The position numbers were made by a program, and so were the translations under genes. From Mycocentrospora acerina (taxonomy: Eukaryota > Ascomycota > Dothideomycetes > Pleosporales): DNA of 22,045 nucleotides. The DNA lies in the NCBI GenBank assembly GCA_022701365.1, contig JAKUHH010000009.1:1-22045 (forward strand), given 5' to 3'. The notes below the pieces were generated by a model. That model was not told where the DNA came from, ran no database searches, and saw only the letters and a list, made by a program, of their open reading frames with translations. Positions 1 through 11,820 of the stretch are shown piece after piece (within the stretch, counting starts at the first letter, position 1; each line of letters starts with the position of its first letter).

Positions 1-174
1 CAGAAAAACTTATCCTAGCTAGTAACAGCCTCTAAATAATATTACTACTTGTTTTGTTTAGATCACGTCTAAGCCTTATCTAATTTAGAACTAATTTAGA
101 TAATACTGTTATATCTAGTATTTTGTTACAGCTAGGATCCCTACAATCTCTTAATAACTAAAGCCTTTAGGTTT

Positions 175-1560
175 AGAACTTCCTAGACTACTGCATTAGG
201 ATTACTTTAGAATAGCTGCGTAGGATTGCGCTAAGGTAGAAACTTAGAGACTATTAAGAACCTAGCAGAATTAGACCTAACTCTAATGTCTGCTACTATT
301 ACTCTAGGTTTAAAGGAACTAACTTAAAGATTAGTATGTACTTAAGGCTTAACCTTAAAGGTAGCAGTAGAGATGTCTAACCCTACTCTAACCCTTAATC
401 TAGTAAGAACAGGTACAGAGCCCCTATCTAATTTAGACTAAGAAAAGGAGGACTTAGCCTAATTAGTTGCCTAACTTTAAGCAGAAATTTAGGAACTATA
501 GTAAGCTACAATTGCCTTAGACTACCCTCTACTTAGTACTAAATTACTACTAACTCCCTTAGAACAACCTTAACCCCTAAGGTTCTAGTCTAAGATTTTA
601 ATTAATAATACTATACGCATAAAACTATCTAAAAGAACACCTACTATTAAAGTCCTTAAAAATAGTTGCAACCTGACCTTTTGCTAATAGCAAGCCTTAA
701 TCTAGGACTAATTAGAGATTAATACAGACTACTATTAGAGTAAGCGCGCCTGCATAGCATTAGTCTAGGGACATACTTCTGGCCTAGCTAAGGAGTACCT
801 AGAGCCCTAATACCTATCTAACACCTTGTCTAACTGTTTTAAGATTGCAGAAGATATAATTAACTTACTTAAGTCTTATTTTGTTACAGGAAATAAGAGA
901 GCTAAGAGCTAGGCTGCTTTTAATAAACTCTATATAGAGAAGACAGAAACCTTCTTTACCTTTAAAGCACAGTTCCTTAGTGCTGCTATTAGGGGACAAG
1001 TACCTAAATTAGAATAGTTTTACTACTTATAGATAAATATTACACTAACCTTGCAGATGCTTAGCTTTAGATTTAAGCAATAATAGAACAACTCTTTTAA
1101 GCTTATAGTTAAACACCTAACAGCGTTTAATATAGAATAAAGGAACTATCCCTTAGTCCTAACTACAGGAAGCACAATCTGTATAATATATAAACTAGGT
1201 TAACTTATTTAGGTCTGATTTAGAGGTCCCTACTAAGAACAAACTATAATTTATACTAATAAGCAGACCCCTGTATCTAAACACAACCCTAACCTTTACC
1301 TGCCTCTTAGCTTATATCTAAGACTTCTAGTCTTGCAAGGGATCTAACTCTAGGCAATTGCTATAACTGTGGCAAGCTAGGACACTTTGTAAGTAAGTGT
1401 CCTTTGCCTTAAGTACAGAAGATTAAGTTTAAATACCTTAATAAGGACGTTAAGGAATTAGGAGAAGACCCTAACTAAGAAGAGGATTAGACAGGAAACA
1501 GAGACGCCTAGGAGGACCTCCCTTCTTAGGCTTAAACTATTATAACCTATTAAACCTTAG
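175..1560 (+). pseudogene. Gag of copy A, RIP-degraded
   Basis: Gag forms the retrotransposon capsid and binds its RNA. Read through TAG/TAA codons, one frame runs from about 175 to beyond 1100. It begins with a helical, Gln/Leu/Glu-rich stretch (about 240-540). It then has a retrotransposon-gag-like core (about 750-1060) containing FNKLYIEKTETFFTFKAQFL. A change of frame follows between about 1120 and 1359. The zinc knuckle at 1359-1400 reads CYNCGKLGHFVSKC, an intact CX2CX4HX4C. The tail is acidic (GEDPN..EED). Almost every stop is one transition from CAG, CAA or TGG, as expected from RIP. The true start codon is not evident, and bases 1-174 may be the leader or the gag N-terminus. Confidence 0.82.
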
Positions 1561-4500
1561 TCTTTTAAACTTATTTAGGGGACTACATTTCTTTTCTCTT
1601 TTTATTCTTTGCACTAAGGGCCTTAGGGTCTAATTACACTTCTTAATTAACACTAGTGCCTAAGGTTATCTTTTCTTAAATTTAAAAATTGCTACTTTTA
1701 TTTTATTAGCTCTTTAGACTCCTATCTAAAAGCTACTCTTTTAAGTTACTGTTAAGGGGTTTTAAGACTAAATCTCTTCCCTAGTAACTTAGTATATCTG
1801 TTTGTATCTAATTATTAATAGAAGAAAGATCTACAACTGCTTGTTTGTAATAGTAGATCTTAGCTTATAAGACTGTATTATTAGAATTAAATAGATAAAG
1901 CGTTTTAAGCTACAGTTAGATACAGATTACTCCTAGATTATCTGGCTAGGCTACTATCCTGCTGTGTACAATCCTACTCTACTGCTCTAAATAACCCTTA
2001 ACTAAACAGTTCCTGCTAAAACTGTTGCTTTAGATATTGCATAATAAGATAAGCTATAGGAACAGGAGGACTATTAGGAGAGGCATAGTGTAACTACTGC
2101 TATTTATAGGATTTAAGGGATGCTTTAACTCCTAAAGAGTTAGAAGTTCTTGCCTCTTATTGCACAGGACCTAACGCTGAAACCTATCTAACCCCTACTA
2201 GAACTTGTCTTTACTAAACCTTCTTTTTATATTGCTCTTATTTCTGCTAATGCTCTCTACTTTAATATAAAACACTAAGAAAATAAATTCTTTACTACTA
2301 GCTTTTATAAAATTAATTAAATTCTAGATAAGAAAAGGCTAGAAGATAACCTTAACAACGCGGCCCTAGTATAGGACTGATTACCCCTCTGTTATTACCC
2401 CTTCTAGGATGTCTTTAGCAAGACTGCTGCAGAAACCCTCTTAGACCTTTAACTGTACAACTACAAGATTATACTTACTAAACCCCTGCTAAACAGCTAT
2501 AGCCTGTTGTACAAGCAGAATGTAGAAGAGTTAGAAGTAACTAAGCGCTATATCTAAGAGAACCTATAAAAAGGTTAGATTAAGCATAGTTAGAGCCCTT
2601 TTATATCTCTTATCTTATGTGTTTAGAAGGCTAACAGGGACCTCTAAGTTTGTGTAGACTATTACAAACTAAACAACCTTACTTGCAAAGATGTCTATCT
2701 AATTCCCTGCATAGACAAGCTCTTAGCCTGCCTTTTAAAGGCTAAGATCTTTACTAAGTTTAACATTTATTCTGCGTTTAACTGTATCTGTATAGATATA
2801 GACTTAGAAGAATACACTACCTTCTAAACCTGTTATAGAATGTATAAATGTAAGGTACTACCCTTTAGCCTCTGCAACAGCCTTGCAACCTACTAACAAT
2901 ATATAAATAACATGTTAATTAATTTCCTAGATAACTTCTGTATTGCCTACCTAGATAACATCTTAATCTATTTAGAAGACCCTATTACCTATAAACAGCA
3001 TGTGAAGCAGGTACTAGAAAGACTGCGTGCTGCTAGCCTTTAAGTAGACATTAAGAAGAGCGAGTTTCATGTTACGCGTATGAAGTACTTTAGTTACATG
3101 TTAACTAACAAAGGCATTAAGGTTGACCTAGAAAAGGTAGGAGCTTTAAAAAACTAGGAATAACTTACTACTGTTACAGGTGTAAAGTCCTTCCTAGGCT
3201 TTACAGGTTTCTACTAGCAATTTGTTGCTAGTTTTTCCTGGGTTGCAAAACCCCTTATTGCATTGCAGAGCCCTACAATACCATTTGTATAGACCCTAGA
3301 GTGCAAGGAGGCCTTCTATCACCTTAAGACTGCCCTCTTAGCTATACCTACCCTGTGCTATTTTAAGCCTGATTATGACACCTGAATTAAGACTAACGCA
3401 TTAGACAGCGTGGTTGCTAGGGTTTTGTTACAAAAATACCCTGACAAGAAATAGTACCTTGTAGCTTTCTATAGCAAGGTCCTATTTAGAGCTAAGCTTA
3501 ATTAGGAAATACATAACAAGGAACTTTTTGCTATTCTCTAAGCCTTCTTAAAGTAGAGGGCTAAACTAACCTCTGTTTAGACCTAAGTCCTAGTCCTTTT
3601 AGACTACTGCGCCTTAGAATATTTTATAACTACTAAGGTACTTAATGCTAGATAAGCATAATGGTCTGAAGCTCTAGCCCTTTTTAACTTCTAAATTAAG
3701 TACACACTAGGCAAGAATAATAAGAGGGCTGATATCCTTAGCTAATAAGAACAGGACCTAAGCTAGTTAAAGTTAGCCTAAGAAGACAATTAATTAAGAG
3801 TCCTACTTAGACCTTACTGTCTTTATGTCTAGATTAATACTAATTTAGCTTATACCTACCTCTAGACTTAAATTTAATAGATATTGTCTATTAACGCCTT
3901 ACGCCCTAACACAACCCTAATAGCTTTTGACTCCCTAGAACTGATAGACGCAGTTCTCTACAAAAACCAGTTAGCCTTTAAGGAATAATAAGTAAAGCTA
4001 CTAGACAACTATTAGATTAGTAACAGGCTCTTGCTCTACTAGGATTAACTCTGCTTGTCTGGAGATTCTCTTCTATGTACCTAGCTTATTTATAAGGTAT
4101 ACAATTAAATCTCTACAGCGCACCCTAGCTCTAAGAAGACCTATTAGTTACTGGCCTGACAGTACTATTAGAAGGGCATAGAGGCTAGTTATTAATGGTA
4201 TGTTTAAAACTGCATCCTTTGTTGTAGAGGACATCTAAGACAGTCCTGCCTCCCTAGATACCTCTACCTGTTGCCTATCCCTGAAAGACTAATGCAGCAC
4301 CTATATATAGATTTTAAAGATTTCCTAAAGGATTAGGCTAGGTATAGCTAGATTATAGTAATTATTAACTAACTGTCTAAATAAGCTATTACTATTCTAT
4401 GTTATAAGACAATTAACGCCTAAAGAATAGTAAACCTGTTTGTCTAATAGGTGTACTGTTTTAGACACACTCTAGATATAATTATATTAGACTGCAGTCC

Positions 4501-5506
4501 CTAATTTATTTCTAGTTTCTAGTTAGAGTTCTGTTAAATTATAGGTGTAAAGGTTAAGCTCTCTACTGCTTATTATAAAGAGACAGACAGCTAAACAGAG
4601 ATTATAAATAAGTACATTAATTAGAGATTGCGGCCTTTTGTATCCTTTTACTAGGACAACTAGAGTAACCTCTTACTTCTAATTAACTGTGCTTAGATAA
4701 CTCTCCCCTACAGCGCTATTAGGATAGCCCTGTATTAGCTCTTCTTTAGTAGTAAACCTAGACAGAGTTAGAACTAGGAGAGCCTTATACCCTCTGCTAA
4801 ACAATTTGACAAAATTAACTACTGTAACGCCCTTACATTAACAACCTGCATGCATAACGCTTAGCAACAAGCTAAGGATAATATAGAAAAGGCCTAGGCC
4901 TAAATGTAAGCTGTAGTTAATAGGCACTAATAACTAGTGGATTAGCAAGTTAGAGATATAGTGTACTTGTCTACTAAGAACCTAACTAACCTGAGACCTA
5001 GCTAAAAGCTATCTGCGAAATAGGAAGGTCTTTTTAAGGTACTTAAATAAGTTAGGCACTTATATTAGTTAAAGTTACCCCTAGGCTTACAGATATATAA
5101 CGTCTTTGCACTAAATGTCCTGTGTAAGGACCCCTAAGATCCCTTGCTAGGATAAGAGGCACCTAAACCTGCTAGAAACCTAATCTACAGCGTAGAGGAA
5201 TAGGAGGTAGAAGAGATACTTGCTAGCAAAGTCTACTAATCTACTCTAAAATATTAAGTTAGCTAGGTTAGACATAACCTAGACCTTATTTAGTACAAAG
5301 CCTTAAATTTTATAAGATCTCTCTATAAATTAAGGGCTTTTTATAAGAAGTATCTAAGCAAGGCTAGCCTACTACAGGGACTTAATAGCTAGATACAAGC
5401 TTAGGAAGAAAAGGTAGAGGACATGTTATACTTAGAGGATAATTATGTTAGGTATTATAATTCCTATTTATAAATACATATAGTACACGCAAGCTAACAG
5501 ACCTGA
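1560..5506 (+). pseudogene. Pol of copy A (PR-RT-RNase H-IN-chromodomain), RIP-degraded
   Basis: Pol processes the polyprotein, copies the RNA and integrates the DNA. The protease site at 1649-1660 reads N-T-S-A, one G-to-A step per residue from D-T-G-A. Reverse transcriptase spans about 2650-3170: FTKFNIYSAFN (normally FTKLDI) and YLDN at 2948-2959 where YLDD is expected. RNase H spans about 3370-3780. Integrase spans about 4130-4760, with a zinc-binding remnant ending NCILC and catalytic D at 4310, D at 4490 and E at 4598. The last two are 35 residues apart, the canonical D,D35E. A chromodomain lies at about 5210-5370. Stops and frame changes are frequent. The frame probably ends at the TGA at 5504-5506, since TGA is not the usual product of CpA mutation, 12 bp before the facing antisense gene. 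Confidence 0.88.
5205..5370 (+). other. Chromodomain at the C-terminus of copy A pol
   Basis: Through the stops the frame reads EVEEILASKVY, then S.LKY.VS.VRHNLDLI.YKALNF, then a tail SLYKLRAFYKKYLSKAS. This follows the fungal chromovirus chromodomain layout: an 'EVE.IL' opening, a strand like 'L.YLVKW.GY', and a tail like 'W..A.NF..SP.KL..FH..YP.KP'. In this family the chromodomain is thought to steer integration toward heterochromatin, which would fit the nested cluster seen here. The aromatic positions are partly destroyed: the codon for the expected Trp after VS is TAG, one step from TGG. The assignment rests on pattern only. Confidence 0.7.
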
Positions 5507-5518
5507 CTTAGACACAGT

Positions 5519-6237
5519 TTAGGCGCTACCTATTGCTGCGTCCTTGCTGAACTCTGTTAGCTTGCTCTTGCCTAGAGACCTTACTACATTATTACTACTA
5601 CTGCCTCTACTAACCTTCCCCCTAACAGCCACCTTACCCCTACTACCTCTACCCCTCTTTGCTAATGCTGCTGCTATCTCTGCTATCCTTGCTGCTATCT
5701 CTTCTATCCTCTCCCCTATCCCCTCTATCACGGCCTTTATGCCTACTACTACCCCCTGAATCTCCCCTAACTCTGCCTGCAAGGACTGAACCTCCTTCTC
5801 TATTAACTAATAATGCGCAAGCATAACCTCTGCTGTAGTTATGCTAGTAACCTAAGAGTTAGCTACCTGCATATATATTACTAGCTAATAGGCTGCCTTA
5901 GTAGCAAGCTCTCTGACTATGTCTATCTCTTCCTTGTTGTTAATGCTGCTATAGACAGAGTTACCCTACAAGTTTAGGGCCTGCTAGAAGGACCTGAACT
6001 TAGGTCTAATGTATAACAGCACTTATTAAGAAATTAGCACTAAAGACTATAGGACAGGATATAGATACTTACTAGATTGCACTTCTTGTTCTGCTTTGTG
6101 CAATAGCAGCATTTCTTTAACCCTACTAAATAAAACTTAAACTTAATAAATTGCCTGCAGGCAACAGCTTGCACGCACTGCATGCAGATAACCTAGAAGG
6201 CTACTAGGAGGGCACTAGGGGGGACAGGGATTAGCAT
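5519..6237 (-). pseudogene. Antisense spliced gene of family 1, copy A
   Basis: I do not recognise this gene. On the minus strand exon 1 is 6237-6073 (165 nt from ATG) and exon 2 is 6022-5519 (504 nt). The intron, 6072-6023, is 50 nt with donor GTAAGT and a CTAAT branch-like site. Exon 1 encodes six Cys spaced C-X2-C-X5-C-X15-C-X2-C-X6-C (codons 18-53). Exon 2 ends in a heptad-rich coiled coil (IEEIAARIAEIAAALAK), then a basic Arg/Lys/Gly/Ser segment. In-frame stops are all TAG, fitting CAG or TGG origin. At 5788-5786 A keeps CAG where copy C has TAG. The acceptor is mutated (TAA for TAG). The 3' end faces pol's end 12 bp away. A DNA- or RNA-binding role is a guess. Confidence 0.6.
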
Positions 6238-6240
6238 AGG

Positions 6241-6380
6241 GGTAGGTGCAGGTGCAGGTGCAGGTGCTAGTGCTGCTGCTGCTGCTGCTGCTGCTGCTAG
6301 TGCTGGTGCTAGTGCTGGTGCTGGTGTTGTTGTTGTTATTGCTGCTGCTGCTGTAGTTGTGGTTATAGTTGTGATTGTAG
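6241..6380. repeat. Trinucleotide/hexanucleotide microsatellite of copy A
   Basis: On the plus strand this is a run of GGTGCA units, then GCT/GCTGCT, GCTAGT/GCTGGT, GTT and GTTGTG-type units. Read on the minus strand it lies directly upstream of and in frame with the antisense gene's ATG. There it would encode poly-Thr, poly-Ala and Ala-Leu/Ala-Pro runs, so it may be an N-terminal extension. Copy C has the same order of tracts at 20712-20852. Confidence 0.8.
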
Positions 6381-6833
6381 TTTTGCTATACTTATTAGCA
6401 AAACACTACTAAAAAGGCTTAACAAAGGATATGTATAAAAAATGTTGAGCTTAACTGCTAAGAAGATTAAGATTTTAGGGGGAAAGCCTTAATATATAGG
6501 AACCTGTCTTAAGGTAAAAGAGATAATTGTTAAGGCAACAACAAAGGAAAATTTTTCTTAAGGTAAAAGTTAAAATATTGTTAAAGATTACCTTATAGTA
6601 GGATGCAAATAAGAGTTAAATACAGAAAGGGATGTGTTTAGATAAGATACAGACTTGTACTATAAAGAAAGGCAAAGGGGGGGGGGGTGACATAAACTTT
6701 AGACAAAAGGGTTTTGCAAGGATAAGAGAAAGAAAACCTAGACACTGTCTAAACCCTACCTTACTCCTTCTTCTCTCCTTCCTTTATACAGATAAAAGAC
6801 AACTCTGTAAAAAGGGACTTTTTTTGCCTATAT
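6381..6833. other. 3' non-coding region of copy A
   Basis: No convincing coding potential. The stretch contains an 11-G run at 6677-6687 and matches, in reverse complement, 20263-20711 of copy C along its length. It lies between the antisense gene and the polypurine tract, so it would hold the antisense gene's promoter and leader. I cannot point to a defined promoter element. Confidence 0.65.
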
Positions 6834-6850
6834 AGAGGGAGGGAGGGTAG
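6834..6850 (+). other. Polypurine tract of copy A
   Basis: AGAGGGAGGGAGGGTAG lies directly against the TGTAAC start of the 3' LTR, where the primer for plus-strand DNA synthesis sits in LTR retrotransposons. Copy C has a G-run followed by the same GGTAG at the same place (minus strand). Confidence 0.85.
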
Positions 6851-7138
6851 TGTAACATTTATAACGTCATATCCTATTATTACCCCTAAGTTAACTAACA
6901 CCTATCTAATAGCTACTTAATTTGTACTTGCCTTAGATAGTAACCTTAGGAAGGGATATATAAGAGGGGCAGTCTGTGTAGCTTTGTAGAGTAGTTTTTC
7001 TGTATCCTTTTGTACAAGACCTATAGGTGTAGAGAATAGTATCTTTGGTTTACCCTCTAGTCCTAGCACTCCCATATGCCTAGTAGTGGACACTTCGGAC
7101 CCTATTCGGATCACTCTCTTATAACCTGCGTCGTTACA
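6851..7138 (+). repeat. 3' LTR of copy A (288 bp)
   Basis: The LTR starts TGTAAC right after the polypurine tract and ends GTTACA, a short inverted terminal repeat. The same sequence in reverse orientation occurs as the solo LTR at 17673-17963 and as the LTR of copy C at 19958-20245. The stretch at about 6890-6950 is strongly C-to-T/G-to-A mutated compared with the CpG-rich solo LTR. The right 60 bp are hardly changed. Confidence 0.92.
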
Positions 7139-7147
7139 CTGCCCCCT

Positions 7148-7865
7148 ATACTAATCCCTGTCCTGTCTAGTGCCCTCTTAGTAGCCTTCTAGGTTATCTG
7201 CATGCAGTATGTACAAGCTGTTGTATATAAGTAATTTATTAAGTTTAAGTTTTATTTAGTAAAGTTAAAAAAATACTGCTAATATATAAAGTAGAATAAG
7301 AAGTATAATCTATTTAGTATTTATATCTTATCTTATAGTCTTTAGTACTAATTTCTTAATAAGTACTATTATATATTAGACTTAAGTTTAAGTCTTTCTA
7401 GCAGGCTTTAAACTTATAAAGTAACTCTATTTCTAGTAGTATTAATAGTAAGAAGAGATAAATATAGTTAAAAAGCTTACTAATAAAGTAGCTTATTAGC
7501 TAGTACTAGATATATAAGTAGCTATCTCTTAAATTACTAGTATAACTATAGCAGAAGTTATACTTATATATTATTAGTTAATAGAGAAAAAAGTTTAGTC
7601 TTTATAAGCAGAGTTAAGAGAGATTAAGAGAGTAGTAGTAAGTATAAAAGCTATAATATAAGAGATAAAAATAAGAATAAAAGAGATAGTAGTATAGATA
7701 GTAGAGATAGTAGCAGCATTTATAAAAAAGGATAAAAGTAGTAAAAGTAAAGTAGCTATTAAGAAAAAGGTTAGTAGAAGTAGTAGTAGTAATAATATAG
7801 TAAAGTCTTTAAGTAAAAGTAAGCTAATAGAGTATAGTAAAGACAAATTAATAAGAAGTACTTAA
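7148..7865 (+). pseudogene. Antisense gene of copy B, hypermutated
   Basis: This is the third copy of the split antisense gene, 718 nt from start to stop against 719 nt in A and C. The ATG is ATA (7148-7150). Of the six cysteine codons, the first survives and the other five are Tyr (TAT/TAC), each one G-to-A step from TGT/TGC. The intron donor GTAAGT has become TTTAGT. The coiled-coil end is still readable (REIKRVVVSIKAII at about 7620) and the final TAA is at 7863-7865. The first 70 bp are almost unmutated and hypermutation begins near 7220. It cannot encode a working product. Confidence 0.7.
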
Positions 7866-7919
7866 ACTATATCTAAGTTAGGTCTGTTAGCTTATATATA
7901 CTATATATATTAATAAATA

Positions 7920-10900
7920 AGAATTTTAATACTTAATATAATTATTTTTTAAGTATAACATATCTTCTACTTTTTCTTCTTAAGCTTATATCTAGCTATT
8001 AAGTCTTTAAAGTAAGCTAGCCTAATTTAGATACTTTTAAAAAAAGCCTTTAATTTATAAAGAGATTTTATTAAATTTAAAGCTTTATACTAAATAAAGT
8101 CTAAGTTATATCTAACTTAGCTAACTTAATATTTTAAAGTAGATTAGTAGACTTTACTAGTAAGTATCTCTTCTACTTTTTATTTATTAATACTATAAAT
8201 TAGGTTTTTAGTAAGCTTTAGTACTTTTTAATTTTAGTAAAAAGTCTTAAGAGTCTTTTTATAAGATATTTAGTGCAAAGATATTATATATCTATAAGCT
8301 TAAAAGTAACTTTAACTAATAAAAGTGCCTAACTTATTTAAGTACTTTAAAAAGCCTTTCTTTTAATATAGATAGCTTTTAGCTAAGTCTTAGATTAGTT
8401 AAGTTTTTAGTAGATAAGTACACTATATCTCTAACTTACTAACTTACTAGTTATTAGTGCCTATTTACTATAGCTTATATTTAAGCCTAGGCCTTTTTTA
8501 TATTATTCTTAGCTTATTAATAAGTATTATATATAACAGTTAGTAATATAAGAGTATTACTATAGTTAAATTTATAAATTCTTTAGTGAAAAGTATAAAG
8601 CTCTTTTAGTTCTAAATTTATCTAAGTTTACTACTAAAGAGAAGCTAATATAAGGCTATCTTTATAGTGCTATAAAAGAGAGTTATCTAGGAATTGTTAA
8701 TTAAGAGTAAAATATTACTCTAATTATCTTAGTAAAAAGATATAAAAAGCTATAATCTCTAATTAATATACTTCTTTATAATTTATAATTAGCTATCTAT
8801 CTTTTTATAATAAATAGTAAAAAGTTTAACTTTTATACTTATAATTTAATAGAACTTTAACTAAAACTAAAATTAAATTAAAGACTATAGTCTAATATTA
8901 TTATATTTAAGGTATATATAAAATAGTATACTTATAAATAAATAAGTTTACTATACTTTAAGTGTTAATTATCTTATAATATAAGCTAGTAATAGCTTAT
9001 TTAGATAGTTAGTTAATAATTACTATAATCTAGTTATACTTAGCTTAACTTTTTAAGAAATCTTTAAAATTAATATATAGGTGCTATATTAGTCTTTTAA
9101 AGATAGGCAATAGATAAAGGTATTTAAAGAGATAAGACTATCTTAGATATGCTCTATAATTAGAAATATAGTTTTATATATAATATTAATAGCTAGCTTT
9201 TATACTTTTTTAATAGTACTATTAGGCTAGTAACTAATAAGTCTTCTTAGAGCTAAGGTATACTATAAAGATTTAATTATATACTTTATAAAAAAGCTAA
9301 GTATATAGAAGAAAATCTGTAAATAAGTAGAGTTAATTTTAGTAAAGTAAGAGTCTATTACTAATCTAATAGGTATCTACTAGATTTACTTATTATTTAT
9401 TAAAGACTAACTAGTTTTTATAAAGAACTATATATATTAGTTTTAAAGAGTAAAAAGCTATAAAAGATATATTAAAGTATAAAGTATTAATAGATATTAA
9501 ATATTAAATTTAAGTTTAAAAGTAAGTCTAAGCTAGATTAGTATTAATTTAGCTATAAAGATAATAAAGTCTAAGTAAGACTTTTAATTAATTATCTTCT
9601 TAGGCTAGCTTTAACTAGCTTAAGTCCTTTTCTTATTAGCTAAAGATATTAGCTCTTTTATTATTTTTACCTAAAGTATACTTAATTTAGAAATTAAAAA
9701 AAGTAAGAGCTGTAGACTATTATACTTATCTAGTACTAAGTACCCTAATAGTTATATAATATTCTAAAGTGCACTAGTTTTAAAAGACTAAGACTTAAGT
9801 CTAACTAAAAGTTAGTTTAGCTTTCTATTTTAAGAAGGCTTAAAAAATAGTAAAAAGTTCTTTATTATATATATTCTAATTAAGCTTAGCTCTAGATAAG
9901 ACCTTACTATAGAAGGCTATAAAGTACTATTTCTTATTAAAGTATTTTTATAATAAAACTCTAGTAATTATACTATTTAATATATTAGTCTTAATTTAAG
10001 TATTATAATTAAGCTCAAAATAGTATAAAGTAAGTATAGCTAAAAGAACAGTTTTAAAGTAATAAAAAGCTTTTTTGCACTTTAAGGTCTATATAAATAG
10101 TAATGTTAAGCTTTATAACATAAGAAAGAGTTTTATAACTTAAAAAAACTTAGTAATAAATTTATAGTAGAAACTTATAAAGCCTAAAAAAGACTTTATA
10201 CTTATAATAGTAGTAAGTTATTTTAAGTTTTTTAAAAATTAACCTTTTTTAAGTCTACTTTAATAATTTTATTAGTTAATATATATCTAAGATACTTTAT
10301 ATAAGTAATGTAGAGCTTACTCTTCTTAATATCTACTTAAAGACTAGTAGTATATAGTCTTTTTAGTACCTAGTTTATATACAATTTCTAAGTAATAAGG
10401 TCTTTTAAATAGATTAAGATATTATCTAAGTAAGTAATATAGAAGTTATCTAAAAAGTTCATAAATATATTATTTATATATAATTAGTAAGTTATAAGGC
10501 TATTATAAAGGCTAAAAAGTTATACTTTTTATTTATATATCTTATAATAAGTTTAGAAGGTAGTATACTCTTTAAAGTCTAAGTCTATTTAAATATAGTT
10601 AAATATAGAGAAAATATTATACTTAGTAAAGATTTTAGTATTTAAAAGGCAGTCTAATAGCTAATTTAAATAGAGAATTAGATATATATCTTTATAATTA
10701 AGATTATTTAATTTATAGTAGTCTTTATAGATATAAAAGTCTCTATTTACTTTTTAGATATATAAGTTAAAAAAAGTAAAAAGGCTTTAACTATAATTAA
10801 TTAAACCTCTCCAAAAGTTTTCTTAAATATAATATTAAGTAGCTATTAGCTCTTCTATATTCTATTTATATAAAAGGCTATAACTATTTAGAAGAAGTTT

Positions 10901-11820
10901 AGTTAGTATAATCTTATAGTTATATATTTAAAAGTCTAAAAGAACTTCTATAGCAGTTTTACTAAAGATATCTTAAAAAGAGTAGTAATAAAGTAGTAAT
11001 TAGTCTTATATTAGAGCTATATTATTAAAGTTATCTTTTAACTTCTTTTTCTCTAAAACTTAATTAATTTTATAAAGGCTAGTAGAAAAGAATTTATTTT
11101 TTTAGTATTTATATTAAAATTAAAAGTGTTACTTAAAATAAGAGTAATAGAAAAAGTAAGTTTAGTAAAAAAGGTTTAAGTAAAAGTTAGATAAGTTTTA
11201 GTATTAAGTACTGTATAATAAAAGGTAAGAACTTCTAACTTTTTAAGAGTTAAAGTATCTTTTAAATTTTATAAATAGCAGTAGTTTTACTATACTTCTT
11301 TTAAGAATCTTCTTATTCTTATAGCTTATCTTAGTATATAATATCTAAGTTAATAATTTTAGTAAGAACTATTTAGTTAAAAGTTATTAAAAGTAGTAAA
11401 GCAGGATTATACACAGCAAGATAGCAGCTTAGCTAGAAAATCTAAGAGTAATCTGTATTTAACTATAGCTTAAAATACTTTATCTATTTAATTCTTATAA
11501 TGTAATCTTATAAGCTAAGGTCTACTATTATATAAAAAGCAGTTATAGATCTTTTTTTTATTAACAATTAGATATAATTAGATATACTTATTTACTAAAG
11601 AAAAGATTTAGTCTTAAAAACTTTTAACTATAACTTAAAATAGTAGCTTTTAGATAAGAGTCTAATAAGCTAATAAAATAAAAGTAGAAATTTTTAAGTT
11701 TATAAAAAGATAATCTTAAGTACTAGTATTAATTAAGAAGTATAATTAGACTTTAAGACTCTTAGTATAAAGAATAAGAAGAGAAAAAAATATAGTCTCT
11801 TAAATAAGTTTAAAAGACTA
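7920..11820 (-). pseudogene. Pol of copy B, hypermutated
   Basis: This is pol in reverse complement, placed by alignment with copy A. The RT motif at 10432-10421 still reads YLDN within ITYLDNILIYLK. The chromodomain tail should lie near 8010-8170 and the integrase near 8620-9250. Very many in-frame TAA/TAG codons are present and TGG and CAR codons are essentially absent. There is nothing to suggest expression. Boundaries are inferred from copy A rather than from signals here. Confidence 0.75.

Larger units (their letters stand above)
1..7138 (+). mobile_element. Ty3/gypsy chromovirus, family 1, copy A (5' end outside the window)
   Basis: The order seen is gag with a CCHC knuckle, protease, reverse transcriptase, RNase H, integrase and chromodomain, then an antisense gene, a long 3' non-coding region, a polypurine tract and a 3' LTR with TGTAAC...GTTACA ends. 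Pol order PR-RT-RH-IN and a C-terminal chromodomain define a chromovirus. Every frame carries many TAA/TAG codons, so the copy cannot make its proteins. The right end (7138) abuts copy B exactly where B's antisense gene is broken, so A was probably inserted into B. The 5' LTR must lie left of base 1, and the target duplication should be the ctgcc at 7139-7143 repeated there. Confidence 0.9.

Noticed and set aside
1..174. Possible 5' LTR or primer binding site of copy A
   Set aside because: Nothing in it matches the family-1 LTR seen at 6851-7138, so the window begins inside the element.
5544..5759. Plus-strand open frame rich in Leu and Pro opposite the antisense gene of copy A
   Set aside because: It is the complement of the coiled-coil coding end; the same shadow occurs opposite copy C (21335-21532). 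Composition is low-complexity and no domain is seen.
6632..6835. Plus-strand 67-codon open frame in the 3' non-coding region of copy A
   Set aside because: It crosses an 11-G run, the matching region of copy C does not keep it open, and no motif is present.
6917..7114. Minus-strand open frame inside the LTR of copy A
   Set aside because: It lies within a non-coding LTR; similar frames appear in the other LTRs because the sequence is shared. It has no domain and its ends differ between copies. The opposite-strand frame at 17547-17735 is likewise an LTR/pol shadow.
7595..7846. Minus-strand open frame with a long Leu/Ile run that looks like a membrane protein
   Set aside because: It is the shadow of the hypermutated antisense gene of copy B; the hydrophobicity comes from AT-rich complement codons.
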